In this document: positions 11,063 to 22,804 of the stretch, one piece after another
Layout of the letters: every line of letters begins with the position of its first letter
Numbering within the stretch: position 1 is the first letter of the stretch
Source of the DNA: Aradus depressus
Taxonomy: Eukaryota > Arthropoda > Insecta > Hemiptera > Aradidae
Direction: 5' to 3'
DNA length: 64,000 bases
Assembly: GCA_963662175.1 (NCBI GenBank)
Contig: OY759221.1
Span: forward strand, 35,586,045 to 35,650,044
Notes under the pieces: generated by a model
Database searches by the model: none
What the model saw: only the letters and a program-made list of their open reading frames with translations
Told to the model about the DNA's origin: nothing
Program-made: the position numbers and the translations under genes

Positions 11063-11139
11063 CTTACTTCCTCTCAACAAGTTCAATGAAAGGAAGAAAT
11101 CGGCAAGTTACACTTAGACTCCACACAATTCCCCCCTTA

Positions 11140-11480
11140 CGTAAGGAACAGAACAGTCCAGAATGTCCTCATGATATACACAGTACACGACACATTCAGG
11201 ATCTTTGCAGAAGTTTCCACATCAAATTGCTTTCAATCCATACATCCACTCACTTTCTTCACCACACTTGCCACACCTTCCCGGAGACTGGAGACGGAAT
11301 AGAACCGACACTAGCTATATCCCCAAATTGTCAACTCCTATTTCTTGGAATTAAATCTTCATAATACCCAAATTCCTGAGGAGCTACCGCTGGGTGGCCT
11401 TCCTCTCTCCTTTATTTCTACAACGCCCTCTTGGTTGCTGGTTGTTGCGTGAAGGGAACAGTTCGTTTGTGCATTTTGAT
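11140..11480 (+). pseudogene. Jockey-type LINE ORF2 C-terminus and 3' UTR
   Basis: A short frame containing LMIYTVHDTFR resembles LMIHTVPDTIQ of the better preserved copy at 57.9 kb. It is broken by stops and frame changes. The conserved 3' stem-loop follows at 11374-11405, then a ggttgctggttgttgc block also seen at 58.28 kb. This is a 5'-truncated dead copy. Confidence 0.6.
11374..11405 (+). other. Conserved LINE 3' UTR stem-loop (copy 1)
   Basis: GAGGA pairs with TCCTC around ctaccgctgggtgg. It sits just after the decayed ORF2 end. Confidence 0.6.
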
Positions 11481-12199
11481 ACACGTTTATTACAGGCAAG
11501 CTGTATATCATATTCATTCTCTCCTAATTCCGCTCTTCCCTCTGTCAATTCAGGATCTTTATAGTTTCCACATCAAATTGCATTCAGGCACACTCATATA
11601 TACTGTGACGTGTAGAAAGGGGGAGGGGGGGGGGGGGGGGGGTCACAATGAATGATAAAATAAATTATTATTCTTTATGTAATAAAAAAATTAAAAAATG
11701 TATCAAATTATTAATTAAAAAATAGTAAATACAAATAAATAAAAATTAACGTATTGGCAAAAGATATTAAAAGAAAAAAATATGATTAGATAAGTATAAA
11801 TCAATAGAAAGAAAAGACAAACCTGATTATATGTGGTGGGGAAAAAAATGGCGAGAGGCGGAGAGGCAAATGAAATCAGGTGGTGTGTTTTGGAAGGAGG
11901 TAGAAGAAGGTCCTGCAGAAAGTATCCCCAAGAAGATGGAGAACAGCACATTTATATGAAGGAGTGCAGTGGAAGGCCGTGGAGGAAGAAGAAGGAAAAA
12001 AGTCACGAGAAGGTTGAATTTTATTTATGGAAGGCAGAAGGCTGAGAAGAAATTAACGAAGAAGGAAAGACACAAAAGAGGATGAGTTTCCAGAAATTTA
12101 CTCATATATATAATTTTTTTTCATTTGCCAATATTACATTTTTTTGTTTAAATTAAATTATAAGAAATTCATCTAATATATTGTAATAAAGTGGTCGCG

Positions 12200-12538
12200 A
12201 GGGCGCCGGTAGCTCAGTGGTATGCGTGCTTGCCTTCTGAGCTCAAGAACGTGGGTTCGTAACCCGACCGAGGCCCTTAGTTTATTTTATCTGGGAGGTA
12301 AAATAAACTTAAGCACGCCGTCCTTTGGGTGGGACGTTAAGCGATGGTGCCGAGCCTGTACGATGTCAGGTACTTGTTAAAGACCCCTACCCTAGGTGAG
12401 TAAAAAATTTTGCCTATCCTGACTCCCACAGTAGAGTCGGGCTAATGTCCACCAGAGTGACGAAAGAGAGCTCTGGTAGTAGTCGATATGACCTCGTAGT
12501 TAAAGCCCGGGCATGAGTCATAAAACCTAACCTAACCT
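12200..12538 (+). mobile_element. tRNA-headed SINE, near full length
   Basis: RNA polymerase III A box (tagctcagtgg) and B box (gtgggttcgtaaccc) are present. The family body follows and the tail is aacctaacctaacc. The 12-bp sequence tattgtaataaa occurs both upstream (12178-12189 region) and directly downstream, consistent with a target-site duplication. Confidence 0.88.
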
Positions 12539-12540
12539 AT

Positions 12541-12764
12541 TGTAATAAATTCATTTTTTCCACTAACCCATTAACCTTTTTTTCTAATTTACGTTTGTTG
12601 TTTCTTTTCCTTTATTTTCACCAATCCACTCTAAAAAAAATAATGCCACTCCCTTTTAGATGCATGTTCTGCAATAAGTGAACCATTTGTTGGTTATTAA
12701 GTTTATAATTTGCTTTATTAAAAAGGGAACTTAGAAACGTTACATTGGCGCCCAACGTGGGGCT
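12541..12764 (+). mobile_element. LTR end followed by a tRNA-Lys-type primer-binding site
   Basis: tggcgcccaacgtggggc at about 12747-12764 is the classic sequence complementary to the 3' end of tRNA-Lys(1,2). It follows ...cgttaca, a typical LTR end. The upstream LTR boundary is not resolved and no gag follows, so this is a remnant. Confidence 0.6.
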
Positions 12765-12941
12765 TTTGCTAAAAAAAAAAGGAATAATATAAATTCTTAG
12801 AACCATTAGTTGTTACAATTCACTTGCCACGCAATCCTCCCAGGTTGAAGGTGCTGTGGGGGACCCTCACTTGCTATAATCCCAAATTGGAATTTATTGA
12901 AACTTAAACATCATACTTCCATTCATATTATTTAAGTTTCG

Positions 12942-12975
12942 CCCTGAGGAGCTACCGCTGGGTGGTCTTCTTCTC
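12942..12975 (+). other. Conserved LINE 3' UTR stem-loop (copy 2)
   Basis: gaggagctaccgctgggtgg followed by tcttcttctc, equivalent to the copy at 11374. No coding part of the LINE remains upstream. Confidence 0.55.
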
Positions 12976-13474
12976 TATACACATGTTTACATACGGTTAC
13001 TGCATTGCTGAAGGTATAACGATTCCAAATGATAGTTCATAAGTAAAGTTTGGATAAGGTAACCCACTTAGGATGCATGAACTAATAGGCAAAGGGCTTG
13101 GCAGATAGGAGGAAGTCTGTTTTTTTCCTGTCTTCTTTGCCCTTATCTTCCGCTGTGAAGAAGTGTAAAAAGAAAGGGAGCAGCAACTTTTTAACAATGG
13201 CCCCGACTTAACACTACTTAACTTGGCTGAGAGGAGCCTCCACTTCCACAACTCTTTAGATGCCACTTGTGTCCAACAACCGGTACCTCATCTCCAAGAA
13301 CCAAGTGGAAATAACTAGTCTATATTTTACTTGGCTTTCTTTTCTAATTGCTCTTTGCTACGCCTACTTTCCCGAGATTTCCACTCACTTTTCCTATCAG
13401 GCAGTGGTCTATCATGTGTTTCAGGACCCGTTAACGAAGCACAGTCATTCTATTCACACGGTTTGCTGTGGTTA

Positions 13475-13660
13475 GTTATTGTGAGTCATACCCGGGCTTT
13501 AACTATGAGGTCATATCGCCTACTACCAGAGCGCTCTTTTGTCACTCTGGTGGAGATAAGCACGACTCTACAGTGGAAGTTTTAAAATGTGCCTACCCAG
13601 GTTTAGTCACTTGAGGTTATGGGGTCTTATACCTATACCTCAAGGTTTTTTTACATCCAA
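13475..13660 (-). mobile_element. tRNA-headed SINE, 3' part
   Basis: The plus strand shows the reverse complement of the 3' half: cccgggctttaactatgagg, then actaccagagcgctctt. Confidence 0.75.
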
Positions 13661-13699
13661 GATAAAAAGCTCAGTATAGCTAGCTACGTCTGAGCTACC

Positions 13700-13930
13700 A
13701 GCAATGACCTATATATTTATGACCTAATCAAAAATCGTTTGAAATAAGAATTGTAGAGAAAAGTAATAGGTACATTTTATATGAAATACGATTTTTGGCA
13801 GGTTGCCCGGTTTGCGAGCTGTTTGCCGAAAACTGTCCCAAAATGTCATTTAACAAATTCGTTTTTTTTTTTTTACGTTTGGTAGATTTACGCAAAAACA
13901 ATTAGTCCTACCGAAAATTTTATTTGAGAT
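13700..13930. repeat. Dispersed repeat B
   Basis: Shares tgacctaatcaaaaatcg and ttgccgaaaactgt blocks with the copy at 6.97-7.50 kb. Confidence 0.6.
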
Positions 13931-14177
13931 AGGACTATTACAAAATTACGAGCGATTGACGGGCCGCATGTCTATCCCCGGCGACCGCGAAGTAGAAGCA
14001 GCCCCATTCCACCGATCCCGAGCTCTCTCGGCGCCACCAGGCAGCCGCAACACAGGGGGTCTGGGAGCAAAAAAAAAGGACTATTACGAACAGTGCTGTA
14101 GTGCCTCAAACATCGAAATATTTCTATAATTTAGTTTGAATTGTATCGCATATCATTAAATTATAATATATTCTTTA

Positions 14178-14440
14178 TTATTAGTACTACGACAGGCTGA
14201 CCAATGTTCCAGGTGCCACTACGTACAACATTGGACAACCCACCACTACCAGACGCCTCAAACCCAGACTCCTCCAAGACACATTACTCTAATAACTTTT
14301 CCCGTTATTATTCAATCTCATGTTAATTATTTCATAGTATTAGTTAAGGGTAACTCAGTTATGTGAAGATCTCTAATCATGTGTATATCTTATGTTACCC
14401 GCACCATGTATAACATATTTCTTGTTGATCTGGTGAAATA
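14178..14440 (+). pseudogene. Jockey-type LINE ORF2 C-terminus and 3' UTR
   Basis: A frame ending in NIGQPTTTRRLKPRLLQD corresponds to SLGQPVARRLQPRLYQD of the LINE at 36.3-40.4 kb, then stops. The UTR ends near gtgaaataaagaataaag. A small GC-rich patch precedes it at 13960-14060. It is a 5'-truncated copy. Confidence 0.6.
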
Positions 14441-14506
14441 AAGAATAAAGTAAAGTTATTATTAGTAATTTTTTTTTATTAAAAAATATAAAAATAAAGA
14501 AAAACA

Positions 14507-14722
14507 GGACTTTCTTGTACTAACCACGCTTTTACAAGTCACACTCTTACTCTCCCCCCTTCAAAAATCATTTCATACTAGCGTTACTGAGTATAAGAAA
14601 GTCACATTCAGAATAACTGTGTACAATGAAACGAAGAAAACCTCTCATTCATATACCAAGTAATGCAAGTAAGGAATAAAATTGAGAGGGGAGAGAGCGT
14701 GGTTGGTATAAGAATGTCCTGT
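14507..14722. mobile_element. MITE-like element of the AGGACTTTCTTATAC family
   Basis: Begins aggactttcttgtac...accacgc and ends with the inverted copy gcgtggttggtataag...gtcct. The interior carries cagtaatgc-like DNA. Non-coding. Confidence 0.65.
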
Positions 14723-14799
14723 TATAGACACATCATTTACTTTAATTTTAGTTTATACAAGTTTATATATTTGCTGTTATATATAGAGTAGAACAATCT

Positions 14800-14850
14800 C
14801 TGAAGAAGATACACACAGTACCGAAAGCTTGTCAGTAATTCTCTGAGTTT
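14800..14850 (+). ncRNA. Weak hammerhead-like motif (possible further family)
   Basis: CTGAAGA at about 14802-14808, an imperfect stem, then GAAA and the palindrome AGCT. Stem I does not pair convincingly, so I treat this as a decayed or chance match. Confidence 0.2.
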
Positions 14851-14884
14851 GTTTTATCGATCACAAGCCAGTCTCTCTCAAGAG

Positions 14885-15178
14885 GGAGCCGGTAGCTCAG
14901 TGGTAGTGGGCTTGCTCACTGAGCTCAAGATCTAGAGTGCAAAATTCTGCTGAGACTGTTAGGTTTTTTATCTGGAAGGTAGAGCACGCCGCCCTTCGGA
15001 TGGGATATTAAGCGCGATGGTTCCGAGCCTGTAAAATGTTAAACTGCATAAAAATTTAGGGCAGGCAACATTTAGGACTCTGATAGTAGAGGTGGTCTCA
15101 TCTCCACTAGAGTACTCTGATAGTAGGCAGTTTGACCTCGTAGCTAAAGCCCGGGCATGAGTCATAATAACTAACTAA
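14885..15178 (+). mobile_element. tRNA-headed SINE, diverged
   Basis: A box tagctcagtggtag is present and the B box is destroyed. Body matches continue to the ataataactaactaac tail subtype. Confidence 0.8.
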
Positions 15179-15779
15179 CAAGCCTGTCTCTCTCTTCCTA
15201 GCAGAGGGAAGGGAAGACAGAGGAATTCAGAAGTGCTGATATTACTTCATGTTATAAATGGAAAGAAATCATAATTTTGTGTTTTTGTTTGAATTAAATT
15301 CTTTTAATTTTCAAAGAAATACTTGCTTTGTAAGTAGCAGCAACAAGACTGAAAGTTGCGATCTCACTTTTTTATAGGACCCTCTCAAGAAAGTGGCCGC
15401 CATGATAATGGACAGAAAACTTCTGATTAAAAGAAAGTTTTCTCATTTGAGATCCAGTTATTTTTGTTAGGTGAATCTAATGTTTCTTTCCTGTCCGTTT
15501 TTTCCCCATTTTTTTTTTCTTTCTTTGTCTTCTTACTTTGCATACGACTGGAAAATGGGATTTCCCTACAGGTGGCTGATTCAAATGTTAAGAAACTGCC
15601 ATTAAAAAAAAGTGCTAGTTTTGCTTAGAAACGAGAAAGAAGGGAAAACAATCGTAAAAGAGGTTTCTGAACCACCTGAAAAGACGTAACAGTAAATGTG
15701 TTAAAATTGACAAAATGCGCTTCTCATCAGTAAAACTTATTTTGAGGGGAAACGACCAAAGTCCAAAAATAATGAAGTT

Positions 15780-16110
15780 TTAAGTTTAATCGTTTGAACA
15801 CGATAGAATAAATGTATCAACAGGAAATTTTATATGTAGATCCAGAACTTCATTAGGACAACACTTATTGATCTTCAGCCAAATCGACCAACAGAAAAGG
15901 GGGATGAAAGGTGGGTCAGCCCAAAATTCCCAACAACTGCCGATGTGTCGAAATTTTATATTTAAATTCAAAGAAAATAGGCCGAAAGGAATGAGGCCTT
16001 AATAGCTGCGGAATTAATGAACGTATCGACACAAAATTTAGTATGAGGATTTAGAAGCCACGTAAGTCAAAAAATTATTTTTAGCCGGGTGGTTATGTTT
16101 TGGAGGGATA
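15780..16110. repeat. Dispersed/tandem repeat C
   Basis: Carries the family blocks aataactgccg, atgaacgtatcgacac and ttaggagcc. Other copies lie at 20.69-20.89, 25.78-26.19, 28.44-28.74, 32.02-32.21, 44.70-44.90, 49.16-49.37, 53.57-53.83, 54.68-54.79 and 58.55-58.70 kb, some in tandem with a unit near 120-130 bp. Confidence 0.65.
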
Positions 16111-16504
16111 GCGAAAACTACATTTATTAATTCGCGTTTGGGGAGTACATTGCTGAAGGCTAATTTTAAATCTTAAAGCTGCTGAACTACATGATGAAGA
16201 GAAGGAAGGGGCAATGCTGCTTATGAGTGAGTCAATTTTCAGTTAAATGAGTTGATACGTTTAACATAGTTGTGAAATGTGATCAGGTCCTTAGACCCTT
16301 TGTACTCTTTCCTCTTGGAAGTTAACGTAATTTAAATCTATTAAGTGACAAGTTACACTTTGGTGTCACCTGAGCGATCCAGCCAAAAATGGTAACTACA
16401 CGAGCAGGGATTTGTCCAGCTAAGCTAATCACAACACCAGGGGTCGGCAAAGGATTCTGAATATGCTCAGATAGCATTATATGCATTAACATATGAAATA
16501 AACA

Positions 16505-17290
16505 TGATATCAAAAGAACAATTCATACGTTCATATGTGATAAAAAGATGCTGTGGGACGAAATTACTCATAAAAGTCTTTCTACTGTTTTATTTTTGAC
16601 CAGAACCGGTTTTCAACACAGCATTTTCAACAATGGCACATCTACGATTGAATAAATTAAAAATATAAATAATGAAAAGTAACTAGCAAATCTTGAACCA
16701 ACAGGGTACATAGTAACAAAATGTTTTTAAAAACTCACTTACCCCACCCGTAAAGCGTAGAGGCTAAAGAACTACTGACATAGCTCAGAGGGGTGGGGAT
16801 AGCAATGTTCACTCACTCTACAATAACATTCATTAAAATATATACACTAAGAAGATGAATATATTCGAATATATATAATATATATTAGTCTGAAACCAGT
16901 CTCTTACACCAGGTAGTTGAGACAGGATAAGGGAGTTCTTATCATCTACTTTTTTGTTAAGACTGTTTGTATCTTCATTTAAAGATAGTTTGATCTCCAA
17001 GTCTTCCAAGATATCAATACGTCTTCTCTTGGTACCCTCGTGCAAGAGTCCGATTCTATGGTACCAGTATCCTACTGACAATGAATAAAGAACTCGGTAC
17101 CCCTTCTTCGTAGGTGTTCCTTAGGTCGTATGTGTAATTTCCTTCCTGTCTGTCCAATGTATGTTGCACTGTAATTTCCACACGTCACTTTCTAGACCTT
17201 GGATTTGTCAACAGGTTCTCCTGAATTATATATTGTATTTGTAACAAATCTTATGAGGTACTTTTTCCAGAATATAGTATTGACCTACCA
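16505..17290 (-). pseudogene. Penelope-like element 3' portion with GIY-YIG endonuclease remnant
   Basis: The minus strand encodes VTCGNYSATYIGQTGR, the GIY-YIG nuclease start characteristic of canonical Penelope-like elements, then HIRPKEHLRRRGTEFF. A frame change follows, and the next frame holds YWYHRIGLLHEGTKRRRIDI and a C-terminal region ending GVRDWFQT. One in-frame stop lies upstream of the nuclease and another after it. The 3' UTR runs on through the actatgtaccctg region to a degenerate family-1 hammerhead motif at about 16585-16650 and the ctgtgggacgaaat tail. The reverse transcriptase part is missing beyond 17290. This copy shows which element type the ribozyme motifs belong to. Confidence 0.75.
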
Positions 17291-18105
17291 GTTGGTACTT
17301 ACAAGTTACTTCGAAAAGTAAAAAAAAAAAAAAAAAAAAAATCAATTAAGGCAAATTAATGGTAATTACCGCAAACGAAACAATATTTCTGAGAAGAAAT
17401 TATCGAAAAAATATTGCAATTTTGAAATAAAGTTATGTTAAAATTACATTGACCCTCATTAAAATGATATATGAAAAATAAAGTAGCCATTTTAAATTTT
17501 CTCCTTCCTGAAAGCTAAAATAAAAAAAAAAGACAAAGTTACAATCATAAAACGTAAATTTTCTCATTCTTGGCTCAACCCCAATTTTTCATGATAATAT
17601 AAATCTACATTCTTAGAATAACGAAGTGGAAAAATCTTTGCCTTTATCCCCTCTTCTATTTCCCCTTTTCTTAAATTATAATAAAATTATAATTTTAAAT
17701 TGTGAACTTTCCTTTGGTTAAATTCTTTTTTTATATTCTCTAATTCAGTTAGTTCATGTAAATCTGAACCTTTTACAAGATATTCATTGTAACGAACTTG
17801 TAAAACGTTTTCCTTTCTTTATATTTTTACTTCCTCAGTTATTGTAGTATAGGGGAAGTTATTTAATCGGTCAATAATTCGATGCGGAGTTTTCAAGCAC
17901 CCATCCTCTCTTCCCTTTGAAGTTCTTGGGTTAAGCCACCTCTTCCCTTTGGTCAATTTGGCAGAAATGGTGACGTACATGTAATGTTCTGGACACACCT
18001 GAAATTGATATAATAATAATAATTGTTATTGTTTAAAGGGATCACCCCTATACAATTGAGTCAGTGACCATTACTTTTATAATATTAACATCAACATTTC
18101 CAAAA

Positions 18106-18560
18106 TTATAGATACAATAATAATGAAATATATAAAGGAACCTTTAACAAACTAAATAAATAACATAAATAAATAAAAAAAGTATAAATAAAATAAGTGA
18201 CAACAAGTTTCAGAGCGCTGATTAAATAATAGAAAATATTTGAGATATCATTTTTGTTATGGGCCAGGAGTAATGTATGAAAGTTGGATCGGTATATACT
18301 GAGACTCTGAGGCAGGAAGTGGCTTTTAATAGGGGAGTATATCGGACAGGATATTAACAGGTGGTATACGTCTTCCAATTCGTTTTGCAGATTGTACAAA
18401 GTTCCTGGGGATTAAGGGTGTATACATTATTTTTGTAACTGATTTTAAGATAGTACTTGCCAGATAGATGGAGTTGAGTCAGTGCTTTGATGACACATCT
18501 GAAATTTCGTGTCGTTACATTCATTATTTCGGAAGTTATCGTTTTCACAGACACACTCAG
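18106..18560 (-). pseudogene. LINE ORF2 C-terminal fragment with a CxxC...HxxxxxC finger
   Basis: Two overlapping minus-strand frames join as PQELCTIC then NELEDVYHLLISCPIY, the terminal Cys/His motif common at the end of LINE ORF2 proteins. A single frameshift separates them. A second copy of the same family lies at 41.04-41.17 kb. Confidence 0.6.
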
Positions 18561-18579
18561 TTATCGAGTTGATGTACAA

Positions 18580-18730
18580 TGAAACAAAGAAACCCGCTAA
18601 CGACAACACATTACTTTCATATACCCAGTAATGCCAGTATAAAATTAATATGAGTGAGAGGGAGAGTGGTTTGTACAAAAGGTATATTCTGTTGCATTGG
18701 TATAAGAAAGTACTGTAATGGCCACATCAC
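18580..18730. mobile_element. MITE-like element, AGGACTTTC family, partial
   Basis: Contains catacccagtaatgcca, gagagggagagtgg and the right terminus ataagaaagtactgtaatgg then ccacatc. Confidence 0.55.
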
Positions 18731-18799
18731 ATACATTTGTTGATATATTCATTCTTTCCTGTGTCATTTTGTCCACAGACAGACAACAATTATTTTTCA

Positions 18800-19020
18800 T
18801 ATGTAATAGTATGATGTTGTGGGACGAGATTTCTCCTAAAGATAATAGATGTTTTAAAAAAAAATCACTGTTTTATTTTCGACCTGTATATTACTAAATG
18901 GACACTAAAGTAGACTCCATACTACATCGGTGATATGCCACTGATGATGATGCAATTACATTGAACCCGATTCTAGTCGAAGATAGAACAGGGGGGGAAG
19001 ACATCGTATTTTATTTCTTT
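18800..19020 (-). mobile_element. Old inverted Penelope-terminus hairpin
   Basis: An antisense family-1 terminus (tgatgttgtgggacgagatt, then tcactgttttattttcgacc) is followed by a sense terminus with CTGATGA at 18941-18947 and agacatcgtattttattt. The one-sided tail is on the left. This is a decayed version of the architecture seen intact at 55.44 kb. Confidence 0.55.
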
Positions 19021-19320
19021 TTTTCTCATTATTAGGATTATCTAAACTGTGTTATATAAACATAACAATAAATCATGATCTGAGGAACAGAAAAACACTT
19101 GATAAGGCGGCAGGTCATCATCACCGCCTCCTCAGGCAGGAGGTCACGCGGCCAACGACGATTCAGTAGTCGTGAAGGGATGTCAGACAATTGAAAAAAT
19201 TACTTCCACTAGTGTGTTCGAGTGAGGTGTGAATTTGTTGTCCAAATTTGTGTATAACTGTTGTGTAACCTCGTATAATAATGGTGTCGAAATTGCAGAG
19301 TATTGTCGTGTTTGAGAAAA

Positions 19321-19527
19321 TCTTGAGCACAAGGTCCTTCGGACGGGACGTTAAGCGATGGTCCCGAGCCTGTGCGGTGTCAGCTACTCGTTAAACACAA
19401 CTACCCTAGGTGATTAAACCCACAGTAGAGTCAGGCTCATATACACCAGAGCGAGGAAAGACCACTCTGGTTGTAGGCGTTATGACCTTGTAGTTAAAGC
19501 TTGGGCATGAGTCACAATAACTAACTA
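19321..19527 (+). mobile_element. tRNA-headed SINE, 5'-truncated
   Basis: Starts within the body at the ggtccttcggacgggacgtt block and ends caataactaacta. Confidence 0.8.
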
Positions 19528-20690
19528 TGTACCTATATATAATAATTCAATTTTTATGAAATTATTTTTCATACTTTTTTGGGCTCAAGATATCAAAACA
19601 TATAAAATTCTTGTGAAATTGAAGAATGAATGCAATTTTTCAATCAATTTATATTATATTTTTATTTAATTATATCTGAGGAAGTAAAACCATCGTTAAG
19701 CAAAACGTAAATAAGATAACGATGTATAACAGCGGAATTGCAATGTCAGGGACTTGAGAGTTTAAAGAGCCTAGTGGCTGTTAGCAAGTTTTCTCTGGTA
19801 TATTCTGCTGAAACCTATATCAGTTTCAACTCCAACTCAGCAGTAACTCCCCCCTCTGTTAAAGTAGAGATTACGAAGCAGGTTGTTCCAGAACCGCACT
19901 CCTAATCCCCAGACGAGACGATGGATAAATCCTTTCCAATCGGCTGTGGATTCCTCGACTCTCTCACTCTCTCTCCTACAAGCGAACAGAGAGAGAGAGA
20001 TCGAGTGAAACAGGGTGAGGACCTCATTCTCTCAGTCCTTCTGCTAACTTCTATTGATTCGAGTCTGAGGCAACTCCCTGAGGAAATTACCACTCCTAGG
20101 ATTTAATCAGCGATGCAGATTTGAGGAGTCTGTTTCTTAGGGTTTACTGACCTGAAATTGGAATTGATTCGGGGGAATACAAGTGAGAAGGGAAACGAGA
20201 CAACCTAGACAAATTAGAAAAATAAAAATATGCACCTTGGAGACCTGGATTCCGTGAGATAACTTCATTTATTTTCCATCTCTTTAGCTCCTTCTAGGAA
20301 TTGGCTTGAGACGGTTATGAACTGCATACTAAAATACAAGGACTAAATAGAACTAAATTATACCTCTAGAGTCTTCTTAAACTATCTCTCTACTATTTCC
20401 TGGAACTTTTAAGGCGAAGGAAGACCACTGGAGGAAAAAAAAAACTCGATTTTGGAAGTGTGGAAAGTCATTACTATTGTTAGTCACACGATAAAAAATT
20501 TCAGCAATATAGATTATCAAATAACAATGTGATGTCTGCATACATAGAATTTCCGATGAAAGTAGGTTATCAGTCTCGTAAAGTATGTAAATTATATTTA
20601 ACAATATAATATTTGAAAATTTAAGTATAGTACAAGTGAATTAGAATTTGAAAAAAGTCTCCCTCTATAATATTTAACAGTTGACTTACA
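19528..20690. other. Unclassified intergenic sequence
   Basis: AT-rich except for 19790-20110, where overlapping short frames exist on both strands. None resembles a protein I know. A polyadenylation-like or splice-like reading would be speculation. Confidence 0.35.
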
Positions 20691-20890
20691 TAGGGGCTCC
20701 TAAATCCTCATATTAAATTTTGTGTCGATAAATTCATTCCGCCGATTCCGCTGAAAATTGATGTGTCGTCATTATTGGGTTTTATATTCACATATGAAAT
20801 TTGTGTCAATACATTTATTACAACGGCAGTTATTAGAGTTTTTGAGTTAAGCCTTTCACCTAATCTCCGCCTTATCTATGGCAAATTTGG
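20690..20890. repeat. Dispersed repeat C
   Basis: Shows acataggggctcctaaatcc and ttgtgtcgataaattcattcc, the antisense blocks of repeat C. Confidence 0.6.
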
Positions 20891-20894
20891 ATGA

Positions 20895-21550
20895 AAATAG
20901 ATATGTGTTATGTGAGATACCGCTTATGTTTATGACCTAATCAAAAATCTTTTTAAGTAATAGTTTAGTAATAGTTACATATGAGGAGTTTGGAGCCAGA
21001 GCGAACCAACCCACAATTTTTCGGAAAATGAGTTATTACCATCCTGATGTTGGCATAGGTTCCCTTTTTCAAAACCAGTGTGGATCACTTAGTTTCTTCA
21101 CTTCAGTGATAGATAGCAGCACTTTAAGTTTAGTCCACAAGTATTTTGTGCATATATTTTCAAAGTCACAATGGATCATACGGACCTTAACTTTATAGAG
21201 CACAAAAAGGGATCACTCATCCAATACAATTCTAAAATTTCAAATATAAATAAATATTTGGGGCCCATTTATGGAGATAAACAAAATGTACTCAATTTTC
21301 AATTGCCATTTTCTACCTGTTCAGTTTCAACCAGTTGGTCCGCTCTGGCTCCAAACTCCTTATATTATATATGAAATACGATTTTTCACAGGTAGTCCGG
21401 TTTTGAGATAAATGTCGAAACCGTCTTGAAGTGTAGTTTTGAAACACATATTTTTAGACGTTTCTTGATTTATCCCGAAACAGTTAGACCTATCGAAAAA
21501 TTGAATCTCACCAAAAATGTTTCTTATAAAATTTCCTATCGCTAATAAGT
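20895..21550. repeat. Dispersed repeat B interrupted by unrelated DNA
   Basis: Repeat B blocks at 20930-20960 and 21365-21550 flank about 400 bp of other sequence in which I recognise no gene. The junctions read tacatatgaggagtttgg on the left and ccttatattatatatgaaat on the right. Confidence 0.5.
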
Positions 21551-21669
21551 TTCAGATTTGTTAATCAGATTGGATCAATACGACAAACGTTATAGTCATC
21601 GTGTGGTTTTTTTAGCATTCTTTGTTTATTTATTTTACTTTTATCATATAATAATAATATTATATATTG

Positions 21670-22128
21670 CTAGCCTGCTGAGCTCATGATCCAGCGTTAT
21701 GTTTTTTTATCTGGGGGTAAAAAGCCGTTAGCACACCGTCCTTCGAATGGGAGGTAAGGCGTTGGTCCCGAGTCTGTACGATGTCAGGAACTCGTTAAAG
21801 ACCACCCTAGGTGAATAAAAATTTAGGGTAGGCAAAATTTAGAACTCCCACAGTAGAATCAGGCTCATATCTACTTTCACGTCCCTTCTTCTAACCAAGG
21901 TTCATAGTGACCAGAAGAAGAGACGTGAAAGTGTCCCAAAATGTATACTGTCAAAAAAGAGAAAAAAAGACACCTCTGGAAAAAATCAACATTTCAACAT
22001 CCCAGAGAAGTTAAGAAACACAAATCCCATAGTAAAATCGGGTTCACCAGAGTGACGAAAGAGCGATTTGGTAGTAGGCGATATGACCTCATAGTTAAAG
22101 CCCGGGCATGAGTCATAATAACTAACTC
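21670..22128 (+). mobile_element. tRNA-headed SINE carrying a hairpin insertion
   Basis: Family body with the tail ataataactaact. A segment at about 21875-22020 is foreign to other copies. It begins with a hairpin whose arms are ctttcacgtc/cttcttct and agaagaag/gacgtgaaag. The same insertion, in the same SINE position, is present at 32.84-33.02 kb. Confidence 0.75.
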
Positions 22129-22236
22129 TTAAGTAATTTTTCAATCGTAATTCATAGCAAATAACTTTAAAATATGGTTATGTATTGATAGTTTTTTTGA
22201 ATAATTATAAAAATTGAGAAAAATATATATTATGTG

Positions 22237-22395
22237 GTCATTGCAGGACTTTCTTATACGAACCACGCTTACAGATCACTCTCTCCCTCTTCTCAAAATT
22301 ATTTCATAACGCTGTACAATGAGACGAATGAAATGATTTTGAGAAGGAAAAAGGGTGACAACAGGAAGAAAGTCCTGACATATGTTTTTCTTAAT
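22237..22395. mobile_element. MITE-like element, AGGACTTTC family, short copy
   Basis: Termini are caggactttcttatacgaac and agaaagtcctg in inverted orientation. The interior is only about 100 bp. Confidence 0.65.
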
Positions 22396-22430
22396 TTTTT
22401 TTCTTGAAATTTACACTCAATTAGCGTTGT

Positions 22431-22712
22431 TTAGTTTGTTAAATAGGTGATGATGAATATGCAAGTATATGAAGCTGCATATTCATATGTCTGACAACTA
22501 AAGGTCTTGGAGAAGGTCGAAGCCGGGGGTGACTTGTTTCTACAGAAGGGTAGGGACTCTTGAAGGGCCTTGTATATACTAGGTAGCTCTATTAGAATGT
22601 AAGGCTTAGTTGGTGGAGGGGGCCCAGGGCGTTCCTTGCCAAAACCTTTGTTAGCGCCGGTCCCCCACTTGGCAGCCACATCAACTAGAAGATGTAGGAC
22701 CAGCTCATCCAC
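22431..22712 (-). CDS. Unrecognised 93-codon open frame
   Basis: A proline-rich centre (PGPPPPTKPYILIELPS) and higher GC than the surroundings set this frame apart. I recognise no domain. It could be an exon, a decayed transposon gene or chance. Listed so that it can be checked. Confidence 0.15.
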   Translation of the reverse strand: MDELVLHLLVDVAAKWGTGANKGFGKERPGPPPPTKPYILIELPSIYKALQESLPFCRNKSPPASTFSKTFSCQTYEYAASYTCIFIITYLTN

Positions 22713-22804
22713 AAGGCTACTGCCAAAATATATTATCTGATAAATTTAACTGTATTTTGAAGTGAAGAAAATAATTTGTCAAATATATGGTCGAAAAAAA
22801 AAAA

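Noticed and set aside
12200..12290. Candidate tRNA gene at the SINE heads
   Set aside because: A and B boxes are present, but the head does not close into a clean tRNA and is always joined to the same 270-bp body; about 20 copies show it is a SINE.
14800..14850. Fifth hammerhead family
   Set aside because: Core and GAAA match, but stem II has a mismatch and stem I does not pair. Kept only as a low-confidence feature.
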